The notes under the pieces: model-generated
Told to the model about the DNA's origin: nothing
What the model saw: only the letters and a program-made list of their open reading frames with translations
The model's database searches: none
Assembly: GCA_013178225.1 (NCBI GenBank)
Contig: JABLXE010000006.1
Span: 87,353-151,352 of the forward strand
Length of the DNA stretch: 64,000 nucleotides
Direction of reading: 5' to 3'
Source: Methanotrichaceae archaeon
GTDB taxonomy: Archaea > Halobacteriota > Methanosarcinia > Methanotrichales > Methanotrichaceae
Part shown: positions 51,558 to 59,939 of the stretch, one piece after another
Numbering within the stretch: the stretch's first letter is position 1
Layout: each line of letters opens with the position of its first letter
Position numbers and translations under genes: made by a program

Positions 51558-52631
51558 TCAGCTCAATCCAGGATATACGAAGATCTTACCCTCTGGGTAG
51601 TTCAGGCCCAGCCTCTGCAGGTACTCCTGGTGAACTTCCCGGGGATCCAGGTCCGCTTCCGGGTGGAGCAATTTGGCGAGATAGGTGAGGCCCACCACCT
51701 GGTCCAGGCCGTTCATGATATCCCAGTCGATCAGGTAAACTCTATCGGAACTTACAGCAGGAATGGCCGCAGCGCCGGTTCTCTCCAGGATCTCGGATCT
51801 CACGGCATCCAATGCGATCGTATCCTGAGAGGGCGTTTCTTCCCACCCCATCTCATTCTTATCGCTGGGCTGGGTTTGCCGCTTGATTACGACCTCCGGC
51901 TCCTGCGAGATCACCCACTCCCAGTCGACCTTGGGGTACTCTCCTTCTATGCTTCTGGCAATATTTTCTCCGCTGGCCTGCTGCAGCACACCATCAAAGC
52001 CGGAACCGTTGCCCAGGGTGGAAAGATCGCCTTTCAGATTCCATTCTACGTACACTTTCGGCTTGGACAGTCCTTGAACTTTGCCTTCCACCTGGGAGAC
52101 TTTCTCCTCATACCAGTCGATGAAATCCCGGCTAGCATCCTCCCTCTCCAGGATCATTCCCAGGGACTCGATATCCGAGATCATGGTTTCGGGCTTGAAG
52201 AAGTCCAGGCCTACCACAGTTACATTGGGGAAGGGATCAAGCTTCTCGGCAAATGCTGCCGCTCCATAGGGCTTGTCAGGATAGCTGTAGGTTATGAGCA
52301 CGATGTTCTGGTAGTCCTGGGCCAGCTCTCCGATCTTCTCGAGGTCGGGCTCGTTCCATTTCCCCACGCTCTGGTCCGTCCTGGCATCCGGTGCTAGATA
52401 GCTCTTCCGGATAGCCGTGTTCGACATTCCCACGATCTTGTTGGCAGAGCCCAGCATGGCCACAGCCTCAAGGGCGTCTCCGTTCATCACTATTATCCCA
52501 TCGATGGGCTCTTCCAGAGTGATCTCCCGTTCGGCTCCGTCGGTTAAGGTTAAGGGGTACTCGGCGCCTGATGCCGCGCAGCTGAACATCATTATCAGCA
52601 GCATTAAGGCAAATACATTAGATCTCCTCAC
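51558..52631 (-). CDS. Iron/corrinoid ABC transporter substrate-binding protein
   Basis: 357 residues from GTG 52631, preceded by GAGGGA; the open frame extends upstream but this start begins a signal peptide (VFALMLLIMMFSCAASGAEY). Periplasmic-binding protein of the FecB/BtuF type: YPLTLTDGAEREITLEEPID opens the family strand, then IVLITYSYPDKPYG, VVGLDFFKPETMISDIESLG, WEWVISQEPEVVIKRQ and DRVYLIDWDIMNGLDQVVGL. Binds a siderophore, haem, corrinoid or similar metal chelate; ligand not determinable. Works with the permease gene downstream, which is frameshifted. Confidence 0.88.
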   Translation of the reverse strand: MRRSNVFALMLLIMMFSCAASGAEYPLTLTDGAEREITLEEPIDGIIVMNGDALEAVAMLGSANKIVGMSNTAIRKSYLAPDARTDQSVGKWNEPDLEKIGELAQDYQNIVLITYSYPDKPYGAAAFAEKLDPFPNVTVVGLDFFKPETMISDIESLGMILEREDASRDFIDWYEEKVSQVEGKVQGLSKPKVYVEWNLKGDLSTLGNGSGFDGVLQQASGENIARSIEGEYPKVDWEWVISQEPEVVIKRQTQPSDKNEMGWEETPSQDTIALDAVRSEILERTGAAAIPAVSSDRVYLIDWDIMNGLDQVVGLTYLAKLLHPEADLDPREVHQEYLQRLGLNYPEGKIFVYPGLS

Positions 52632-52693
52632 ATCAATCCCTCTTTTCCGTGAAATAGTACGACTGAATTTCATGTCTATCATTTTTGTTATTA

Positions 52694-52711
52694 AATATTC
52701 CGGTAAGAGTA
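52694..52711 (-). promoter_or_regulatory. Shared motif upstream of the substrate-binding gene
   Basis: Second copy of GGTAAGAGTA (52702-52711) in the promoter region of the binding protein, 70-80 bases before its start; flanks also resemble the first copy (TAAATATTCC versus GCATTATGG). Confidence 0.4.
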
Positions 52712-52742
52712 ATATAAAATGATAATGACGGTTGCTTTCCAA

Positions 52743-53519
52743 TTGTTGAAATGATTATCTGGAAAGAACACCAGGATCGATCATGCCAGGAATGATCATC
52801 AGAACTCTCGCTGGATGCTGCCGGAGGAAGCCGGCACCCGGATGGTGATTGCCCGAACGTGCCGGTTGTGCCTCTTCATTTCGCAATAAGTGCCGCTTCC
52901 CTGCGGCCCTGGCAGCGCCTGCGGCCGGACAGGCGCCGGGCCTGTACTATCCGATCTTTTGCATGGATCGCTCTCCTGGATATTTGTCGCGACTGTTCAG
53001 CATATCCCGGAGGGCACAGGATGGCGGATGTTAAAATACGGCTATGCGCTTGCAGATTATGTTTCACATGTCAGGCACTCAGAGGCTAACTTACTAATTC
53101 ATACTAATAGATAGTTTTATATGCATAGAGTATTATCATTACCTCGGCCCCTCCATCTAGGCCCAGACCAGATGGCAGCCTTGCATTAGGGGAGGATGCT
53201 CATCTGCCGTCTGGCCTATTTATCATTCTTCTGTCTATTCTCCCAATTGGACTGCATATGTGAGAAGGCATGGCACATATTAGAGGGCATGTATAATTTC
53301 CAGAGAGGTTATCATAAGGCCTTTTCCGTTTGGCCCTGAAATCTGGGTACACCCGGTGCAAATTAAGTGGTCCATTAATTGGCGGTGGCAGGAAGCGACT
53401 CCCGCATCTTCGTCGTGCTAGTGGCGTCTCAGGAAATTTATGAAAAAGGTTAAATGCCATTCAAGCTTATTCTTTTCCAGGTATAGCTCTATCGAAATAT
53501 TATCTTCAAATCTCATTTT
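52743..53519. other. Intergenic, no supported gene
   Basis: About 780 bases. Part (about 52840-53030) is GC-rich with a local inverted repeat near GGCGCCTG, but no frame shows a start signal or a protein-like pattern. The region around 53127 contains AGAGTATTATCATT, resembling the iron-uptake motif. No RNA gene was recognised. Confidence 0.4.
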
Positions 53520-53534
53520 TTGAGAGGAGAACTC

Positions 53535-53801
53535 ATGGCAGAAAAGAGAAGCAAAGAGGAGATTGTTGCCCAGATACTTATAATTTGCCGGAAAAAATGC
53601 AGCAAGACCCATATTCTGCGCAGTGCCAACCTCAATTCCAGAAATGTAAACTCCTTTCTCCATCAGATGGTTGAGAACGGACTGCTGTCCGTTGAGCCGG
53701 GAGCGGTTCCCCAGTACACCCTAACCTCAAAAGGCCAGGAGATGCTGGAGACTCTACGCGAGATCCAGAGGCAGATCGGCCACCAGGATCCCAAGAAATA
53801 G
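53535..53801 (+). CDS. Small winged-helix DNA-binding protein
   Basis: 88 residues from ATG 53535 with GAGAGGAGAA before it. Starts MAEKRSKEEIVAQILIICRK and carries a winged helix: SKTHILRSANLNSRNVNSFL (recognition helix) followed by MVENGLLSVEP and the wing YTLTSKGQEMLETLREI. Typical archaeal one-domain transcription regulator, likely dimeric. Target unknown; the glycogen phosphorylase gene follows on the same strand after about 175 bases. Confidence 0.8.
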   Translation: MAEKRSKEEIVAQILIICRKKCSKTHILRSANLNSRNVNSFLHQMVENGLLSVEPGAVPQYTLTSKGQEMLETLREIQRQIGHQDPKK

Positions 53802-53975
53802 CCAAACACGTCTGGCAGCTCGAGAATCCCAGAGGTCTCAAGTTTTGCGAAGCGGCCTGAGATATCGCCGCCATCAATCGAATTCGCCTGAATTGCCCTC
53901 TGGACGGGAATGCTTCTTATACTTCTTGCCAGCATGGCATTGTTCCTGCGGCTGGAGAGGAGGGCAAAAGATCAG

Positions 53976-56114
53976 ATGGAGTTATATAAAGACCAATTTC
54001 CGGGCCTCCCCAGCAGGATATCACGCCTGGAAGAACTGGCCTTCAACCTGTGGTGGAGCTGGCATCCCGAGGCCAAGGCTCTCTTCCACATGCTCGGTGG
54101 AAACGGTGCCGAGTTCAGGGCCCAAAATCCGGTAAAGCTGCTCCACGATCTGGACGCATCTGTCCTGGAGGCGGCGTCACGTGACCCGCGCTTCTTGCGG
54201 AGGTTCGATGCGGTCATGGCCCGCTTTGACGCCGAGATGAACGCCTATGGAAGCTGGTTTTATTCCAAGGTCGCCGATCCCGGCAAATACGGCATCGCCT
54301 ACTTCTCTGCGGAATACGGCCTGTACCATTCCCTGCCCTTTTACGCCGGGGGCCTGGGCTTCCTGGCGGGTGATTTCCTCAAGGAGTGTAGCGATTTGGG
54401 CGTTCCCCTGGTGGGGATAGGCTTCATGTACCCTGAAGGATACCTGCACCAGAAGGTCGCATCAGACGGCTGGCAGATGAACGAGAGCGAGATCCTGGAC
54501 CGAAAGCATGCTCCCATAAGCCGGGTTCTTGACGAAAACGGACAGCCCTTGACCATCAAGGTGCCGATCATCGAGCTTCCCATTTACTTCGAGGTCTGGA
54601 AGGCACAGATCGGCAGGGTGCCTCTCTACCTCATAGACACGGACATCGAGGACAACTTTCCCTGGAACCGGGGAATGTCAGCGCGTCTCTACATCGGCGA
54701 CCCTGAGCAGCGCCTGATCCAGGAGATCATCCTGGGAATCGGCGGGACTCAGATCCTGCGTGCATTGGGCATTAAGCACTCCATCCTTCACCTGAACGAA
54801 GGTCACTCTGCCTTTGCCATACTGGAGAGAATTCGGGAAAAAGTCGAACGGGGCCTCAGCTTCCGCGAAGCTGCGGAGCAGGTGCGTTCGACCACCATTT
54901 TCACCACCCATACCCCCGTTCCAGCCGGCCATGATGTCTATCCCTTCGCCCTGATGGAGAAGTATTTCGGCTCTTACATCCCCCTACTTGAGATCGAGCG
55001 CGATAGATTCTTCCGGCTGGGAATAGATCCCGCAAGTCCTGATGCCGGCTTCAACATGACCGTCCTCGCCCTGAGGATGTCGTCTTACTGCAATGCTGTT
55101 TCCAAAAGGCACGGCGAAGTGGCGGCGGCGATGTGGCACCACCTGTGGCAGGATGACCCGGGAGATCGAACTGCCATCGACTACATCACCAACGGGGTTC
55201 ACGTTCCCACCTGGACCGATTCTCGCATCGGATCCCTCTTCAACCGGTACTTAGGGCCGAACTGGCTGGCAGATCACGATAATCCTTCGATCTGGGAGCT
55301 GATGGACGACCTTCCAGCAGAGGAGCTGTGGAGGGCACACCGGTTGCTGAAGATGATAATGATCGCGGTCATGCAGGAGAGAGCCAGGGAACGCTGGATG
55401 GAGCAGGCCGATCCCAACATAATTCTGGCCTCAGGGGTGATGTTCGACCCCAATACGCTGACCTTGGGCTTTGCGCGCAGGTTTGCCTCCTACAAGCGGG
55501 CAAGCCTGATCCTGCAGGACCTGACCCGGCTAAATGCCATTTTAAACCACCCCAAGAGGCCGGTACAGATAGTCTTTGCCGGCAAAGCCCACCCCAATGA
55601 CAACTCCGGTAAGCAGCTCATCCAGCAGGTCTTCAATATAGCCAGGGACCCGACCTTCGGAGGTCGCATCGCTTTCGTCGAGGACTACGACGTGGAGCTG
55701 GCTCAATATCTGGTTCACGGCGTGGATGTCTGGCTGAACAACCCACTTCCCCCTTTCGAGGCCTCAGGAACCAGCGGCATGAAAGCAGCGATGAACGGAG
55801 TTCCTCACCTGAGCGTGCTCGACGGCTGGTGGATCGAGGGGTACAACAGACGAAACGGCTGGGCCTTCGACTGCGATTTCAGCCGCAATTCGGACCTGGA
55901 TGATTCGAAAGAACTTTATACCATTCTGGAAGAAAAAATTGTGCCGTTGTATTACCGCAGAGACAATTCCGGCATTCCTCAAGAGTGGATAACGGTCATG
56001 AAAGAGTCCATCAAGAGCGCCGTTCCCAATTTCAGCGCTCGCAGGATGGTCAAGGACTACGCCCTCAAGTTCTACCAGCAAGCCCTGCGATACTCCAATG
56101 GCCAAAAGCAGTAA
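53976..56114 (+). CDS. glgP: Alpha-glucan (glycogen) phosphorylase, GT35
   Basis: 712 residues from ATG 53976, where the family N-terminus begins (LEELAFNLWWSWHPEAKAL); longer frames would add an implausible hydrophobic lead. Breaks down glycogen or maltodextrin to glucose-1-phosphate. Motifs: YFSAEYGLYHSLPFYAGGLG, HSILHLNEGHSAFAILERIR, FARRFASYKRASLILQDL, and the pyridoxal phosphate site EASGTSGMKAAMNG with the Lys. Short-type phosphorylase without a starch-binding extension. Followed after 21 bases by the SagB-type gene. Confidence 0.94.
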   Translation: MELYKDQFPGLPSRISRLEELAFNLWWSWHPEAKALFHMLGGNGAEFRAQNPVKLLHDLDASVLEAASRDPRFLRRFDAVMARFDAEMNAYGSWFYSKVADPGKYGIAYFSAEYGLYHSLPFYAGGLGFLAGDFLKECSDLGVPLVGIGFMYPEGYLHQKVASDGWQMNESEILDRKHAPISRVLDENGQPLTIKVPIIELPIYFEVWKAQIGRVPLYLIDTDIEDNFPWNRGMSARLYIGDPEQRLIQEIILGIGGTQILRALGIKHSILHLNEGHSAFAILERIREKVERGLSFREAAEQVRSTTIFTTHTPVPAGHDVYPFALMEKYFGSYIPLLEIERDRFFRLGIDPASPDAGFNMTVLALRMSSYCNAVSKRHGEVAAAMWHHLWQDDPGDRTAIDYITNGVHVPTWTDSRIGSLFNRYLGPNWLADHDNPSIWELMDDLPAEELWRAHRLLKMIMIAVMQERARERWMEQADPNIILASGVMFDPNTLTLGFARRFASYKRASLILQDLTRLNAILNHPKRPVQIVFAGKAHPNDNSGKQLIQQVFNIARDPTFGGRIAFVEDYDVELAQYLVHGVDVWLNNPLPPFEASGTSGMKAAMNGVPHLSVLDGWWIEGYNRRNGWAFDCDFSRNSDLDDSKELYTILEEKIVPLYYRRDNSGIPQEWITVMKESIKSAVPNFSARRMVKDYALKFYQQALRYSNGQKQ

Positions 56115-56135
56115 TTTCCGGCTGGAGGGTACCTT

Positions 56136-57740
56136 TTGCCGCCATCAGATCTCAATCGCGTTTTAGAGTACCATGAGAGGACCAGGCACGCCATAGAGGC
56201 AATGGCCAGGGGACCTGGAAGGCTGGACTGGGCCAGCCAGCCTGATCCCTTTCGAAGCTACGAGGATTCTTCAAGAGTATCGCTGCGAAAGATCGGTTTT
56301 GCCGGCAGATCGGAGACGCCTGCTGAGCTGGATCAGGACAGCATCTCCCGCCTATTCTTTGAGAGCCTGGCCTTGTCGGCGAAGAAGAGCTTTGCCGGCA
56401 CCAGCTGGTCTTTGCGGGTAAATCCATCCAGCGGTAACCTGCATCCGACGGAAAGCTATCTGATAACGGGACCTGTGGCCGGGTTGGAGGGCTCGCCGGG
56501 GCTTTATCATTACTCTTCCCGAGAGCACTCGCTGGAGTTCAGGGGGAGAATCTCCTCCAAATCATGGGAGGCTCTCGGTCTTCCCGAAGGGGCCATCCTG
56601 ATCGCGCTGTCTTCCATCTACTGGCGCGAGTCCTGGAAGTACGGGGAACGGGCCTTTCGCTACTGTCATCTGGACGTCGGCCATGCTCTGGCGTCTGTGG
56701 CCTACGCCGCCTCGTGTCTTGGATGGCAGTGTTTGCTGCAGGAGAACGCGGGGACCGCCGATCTGGTCGACCTGCTGGGACTTGGGACTATACAGAATCC
56801 GGAGGAGGTTGAGCGGCCCGACTGCCTCCTGGCCGTCTTTCCGGCAGGGCTCTCCAGCTGGCCGTGCCTCTCCTCAAGCCAGATCCTGAGCCTCTCTCCG
56901 GCCGGGTTCAGGGGCCGGCCGAACGTCCTGAGCGGCAGCCACGTGAACTGGTCGGTGATAACTGATGCCTCAGAGGCCGTCTTTACTCCGCCTGACAGCG
57001 CTCCCTGCCGGAGGCCTTCGTCCGGGTCGAGCCTTTCGACTCACGATTTCTGCCGCGTCCTGCGTCAGAGACGAAGCGCCCAGGCCATGGACGGGAAAAC
57101 GACGATCCCTCTGGCCGGTCTCTGGCGGATCTTGAGAGCCACTCTGCCCGATAAAGTGCCTTTCTCCCTTATGCCCTGGGACCCCATGGTCCACCTGGTC
57201 TTGTTTTTGCATCGAGTGGAGGATTTGGATCCGGGTCTGTACCTGCTGGTGCGAAGCGACGAGGATACCGGTCGGCTGGCCCAGGCCATGTCGGCGCAGA
57301 AATTCCTGTGGCAAAAGCCCGCTGCAGGTCCGGGAGATCTGGACCTGTATCTTCTGGCCAGAGGAGACGCCAGGCTTGCTGCCAGGCGCTCCTCCTGCAA
57401 CCAGGACCTGGCCAGCGACGGCTGCTTTGCCGTGGCGATGCTCTCCCGCTTTGTGTGGCCTCTTGAGTCCATCGGTCCCTGGTTTTATCCCAGGCTCCGC
57501 TGGGAGTGCGGCATGATCGGCCAGGCGCTTTACCTGGGAGCTGAGGCCGCAGGCCTGCGCGGCTGCGGGATTGGCTGTTTCTTTGACCAGATGGTTCCTG
57601 ATATGCTGGGGCTGGAGGGCTCAGAGTTCAGGGATCTGTATCATTTCGCTGTCGGACGGGCCCTGGACGACCCGCGCCTGACCACCCTATCCGGCTATGA
57701 TCTAGGAAAGGGGGATCAAGAGAGGGCAGCACAAGGCTGA
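56136..57740 (+). CDS. Tandem SagB-type nitroreductase (two domains)
   Basis: 534 residues from TTG 56136 (GGAGGGT upstream). Two copies of a SagB/ThcOx-type flavin nitroreductase domain: the first about 40-275 with SLRVNPSSGNLHPTESYL, RYCHLDVGHALASVAYAASC; the second about 305-525 with RVLRQRRSAQAMDG, GMIGQALYLGAEAAGLRGCG. SagB proteins normally oxidise azolines in bacteriocin synthesis; no such cluster is seen here. Neighbouring glgP suggests another role. The family is firm; catalytic competence of both domains is unclear. Confidence 0.85.
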   Translation: MPPSDLNRVLEYHERTRHAIEAMARGPGRLDWASQPDPFRSYEDSSRVSLRKIGFAGRSETPAELDQDSISRLFFESLALSAKKSFAGTSWSLRVNPSSGNLHPTESYLITGPVAGLEGSPGLYHYSSREHSLEFRGRISSKSWEALGLPEGAILIALSSIYWRESWKYGERAFRYCHLDVGHALASVAYAASCLGWQCLLQENAGTADLVDLLGLGTIQNPEEVERPDCLLAVFPAGLSSWPCLSSSQILSLSPAGFRGRPNVLSGSHVNWSVITDASEAVFTPPDSAPCRRPSSGSSLSTHDFCRVLRQRRSAQAMDGKTTIPLAGLWRILRATLPDKVPFSLMPWDPMVHLVLFLHRVEDLDPGLYLLVRSDEDTGRLAQAMSAQKFLWQKPAAGPGDLDLYLLARGDARLAARRSSCNQDLASDGCFAVAMLSRFVWPLESIGPWFYPRLRWECGMIGQALYLGAEAAGLRGCGIGCFFDQMVPDMLGLEGSEFRDLYHFAVGRALDDPRLTTLSGYDLGKGDQERAAQG

Positions 57741-57768
57741 TAGCTGAAGGCTGACATGGGTGACGGCT

Positions 57769-58323
57769 ATGCGGATCTTTAAGGTCTTGATTTCACTGCT
57801 TGTGCTGATGGGACCTGCGGTGGGCAGCTTGGAGGAAGTGAGGCTCGGACCCTACAACATATCTTTCGAGATGAACACCACCTCTGAGTACACTATCAGC
57901 GCCGAGGGGCCGACTGCGGGAATGTCGCCTGATGGGGCGGGATTTCAGCGCTACAATCTGACTGTAGATGGCGACGAAGGATTCGCCTTTGTGGTGCTGA
58001 CGGAATACGATCTGCCCATGAAGGCCGGCATCGGTGCCGACTTAGAGATAGTGAGCAATGTGCTCAAGTCCGCCGCATGTGAAGATCCCAAATTGTACCA
58101 GCCCTTAATCGACGGTGAATCTGGAGTTCTAGGGAGCTGCCGTTACCCTTCGGGAAATCTGCTGGTGGTTGCCAGCTATTCTCACGAAGGCGAGACTGAA
58201 GATGGAGAGTATCTGTCCCGGACCAATTGCCGGGTGCTGTCATCTTTTCCCTGGGAGATCACGCGAGATATGCTCTACACCTTGCACGTGGAAATGCCTC
58301 AAACGCCCTCGGATGCGGAGTGA
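57769..58323 (+). CDS. Exported protein of unknown function
   Basis: 184 residues from ATG 57769 (MRIFKVLISLLVLMGPAVGS signal peptide, GGTGACGG upstream). Mature part is beta-rich (VRLGPYNISFEMNTTSEYTI, FAFVVLTEYDLPMKAGIGAD), with two Cys pairs (AACEDP, SCRYPS, NCRVLSS). No named family. Follows the SagB-type gene by about 28 bases, so may share its transcript. Confidence 0.65.
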   Translation: MRIFKVLISLLVLMGPAVGSLEEVRLGPYNISFEMNTTSEYTISAEGPTAGMSPDGAGFQRYNLTVDGDEGFAFVVLTEYDLPMKAGIGADLEIVSNVLKSAACEDPKLYQPLIDGESGVLGSCRYPSGNLLVVASYSHEGETEDGEYLSRTNCRVLSSFPWEITRDMLYTLHVEMPQTPSDAE

Positions 58324-58771
58324 GCACCGGGGGGGCAAAATGGGTGCTCCTCTTGATCTGCAGGCATCCGCCCATCTGCCATCGCCTCACGGTCGTCGCG
58401 AAAAAGACGTACTGCGAAGCTCGAACTTCGGACCGCGTCTGGGCAGCCTCTGGCGACTGATTCGCACAGTTTCTCCTCGCCTACTGTATCAATAATTTCA
58501 TTAATAATTCACGTCGTTATGATCTAAGGCGATCGGTTTTCAGGAAAACAGGACTGCTCAGGACATCTTTCTTGGATATTCAGGGTCGAATCCTTCTTTT
58601 GGAAGGTTTGATACGGCCTTGCAATATTAATTATATTTCTTAAGTATTTTTTCCGATTTCAGCATCCAGAGGCTCATGGAGGATTCATGTAGGTATTAGG
58701 TGATGCCTACATAAAAACCAGCTTTTAATAATACGCCCATGCAAATGTTGGATCTGGAGGAATTGAATATT
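58324..58771. other. Intergenic with an inverted repeat near a promoter
   Basis: About 450 bases. At 58689-58710 GTAGGTAT pairs with ATGCCTAC (one G-T mismatch) around a six-base loop; it lies just upstream of a TTTTAATAA-like TATA element and the Tyr-rich protein gene. Open frames are not convincing. Confidence 0.45.
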
Positions 58772-59236
58772 ATGACCACAAAACTGATGTTGTCATTCCT
58801 GGCGCTGACCGTGCTCATGGCCGTTGGCGCTGCATATGATGGGTATCCGGCCAGCCCGTCCGGGCCCGACTACCAGACTCATTATGAACGTCCCGATGGC
58901 GGGTCCAGCCGCCATCACGATGGTCACCACGATGGTCACCACGACTGGAATCACGATGGATTCTACTTCAATTATTACTACGACTGGCTGTCGCCTGGAT
59001 ACACTTACTCCTATTGGTATCCGTCTACCTACTATTACTCCTGGTATCCGGCCACCACCTACAGCTATTACTACACTCCGGTGACCTATCCGGTTTACTA
59101 CTCGACCCCGGTGGTCTACGATTGGGTAGCCGATCCCTGGTGGGCAGCTAACGTCTACGGCGTGACCGGAACCACTTACTACTACACCAGCGGTAGTTCC
59201 TGGTCCTATCGCGGCGGCTTCTACCTCGGCCCTTGA
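58772..59236 (+). CDS. Exported Tyr/His/Trp-rich protein
   Basis: 154 residues from ATG 58772 (GGAGGAATTGAATATT upstream), signal peptide to about residue 20. The mature part has about 30 Tyr, 8 His and 8 Trp, with a His/Asp repeat (HHDGHHDGHHDWNHDG) followed by runs such as YSYWYPSTYYYSWYP. The His-Asp part could bind metal; the Tyr-rich part suggests structural or cross-linkable material, perhaps in the cell sheath. No known family. Composition is unlike any neighbour. Confidence 0.75.
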   Translation: MTTKLMLSFLALTVLMAVGAAYDGYPASPSGPDYQTHYERPDGGSSRHHDGHHDGHHDWNHDGFYFNYYYDWLSPGYTYSYWYPSTYYYSWYPATTYSYYYTPVTYPVYYSTPVVYDWVADPWWAANVYGVTGTTYYYTSGSSWSYRGGFYLGP

Positions 59237-59419
59237 TCGCGGGCTGGAATCGGTCTTTGAGCAATATGTGAAGAGACGAATCGAACAACATCAGCTTTAG
59301 GATGCCTGAGACGGCGGGAGGACAAGAATGCGAAGTCCTGCCAGCCTTTTCGGCAAACCCTCGGACAGGCTCAATAGGGGGAGAAATGGGGGATCAAGTA
59401 GGCCCTAAAGCTGGCCTTT

Positions 59420-59806
59420 TCAATCTATTTTGAAGAAACGCCATTCTCTGTCGCTCAAGGCCAGGTGGATCTTCTGCTGCATCTGCAAAGACAGAGGATA
59501 ATTGCCGCTTTCCCGGCTGGCAAAGAGCAGCATGTCGTCATCCATTCCCAGCGCGTGGTGGTCCAGCACATAGCTGGTGGTGACCTCGCAGCCCTCGGCC
59601 ACGATTACGGTGGCCATTAGCCGGGCTCTGTTATCCGATATATTCACGAAGAAGTAGGATGTCCCCCGTATCTCGGCAAGCCTTTCGCTCAGCCGGCGGT
59701 AATCGTTTGCCGACCGAACGGAGGTCAGGTCGAAGGCCTCCTGCAGCGAGAGGTCCAGTCTGGCTTTTCCGGGATCAAATGGGACCCGCTCTGGTTGATC
59801 AGCCAC
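59420..59806 (-). CDS. Uncharacterised small soluble protein
   Basis: 128 residues from a GTG start. Starts MADQPERVPFDPGKARLDLS and contains LSERLAEIRGTSYFFVNISD, ARLMATVIVAEGCEVTTSYV and a C-terminal LALSDREWRFFKID. Alpha/beta mixture, no signal peptide, no recognised family. Sits between exported-protein genes without operon partners. Confidence 0.6.
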   Translation of the reverse strand: MADQPERVPFDPGKARLDLSLQEAFDLTSVRSANDYRRLSERLAEIRGTSYFFVNISDNRARLMATVIVAEGCEVTTSYVLDHHALGMDDDMLLFASRESGNYPLSLQMQQKIHLALSDREWRFFKID

Positions 59807-59939
59807 AAGAGATGAAATTCAACTCCGAGGTCAAAAAGGGTTTCCATTGACGAAGCCAAAAATTTGATCTGGTTCGAGTGATCTGGGACAAATAGGAGAT
59901 ATCAAACGAAAAAAATTGAGTTTTTATAGATAATTGCTC

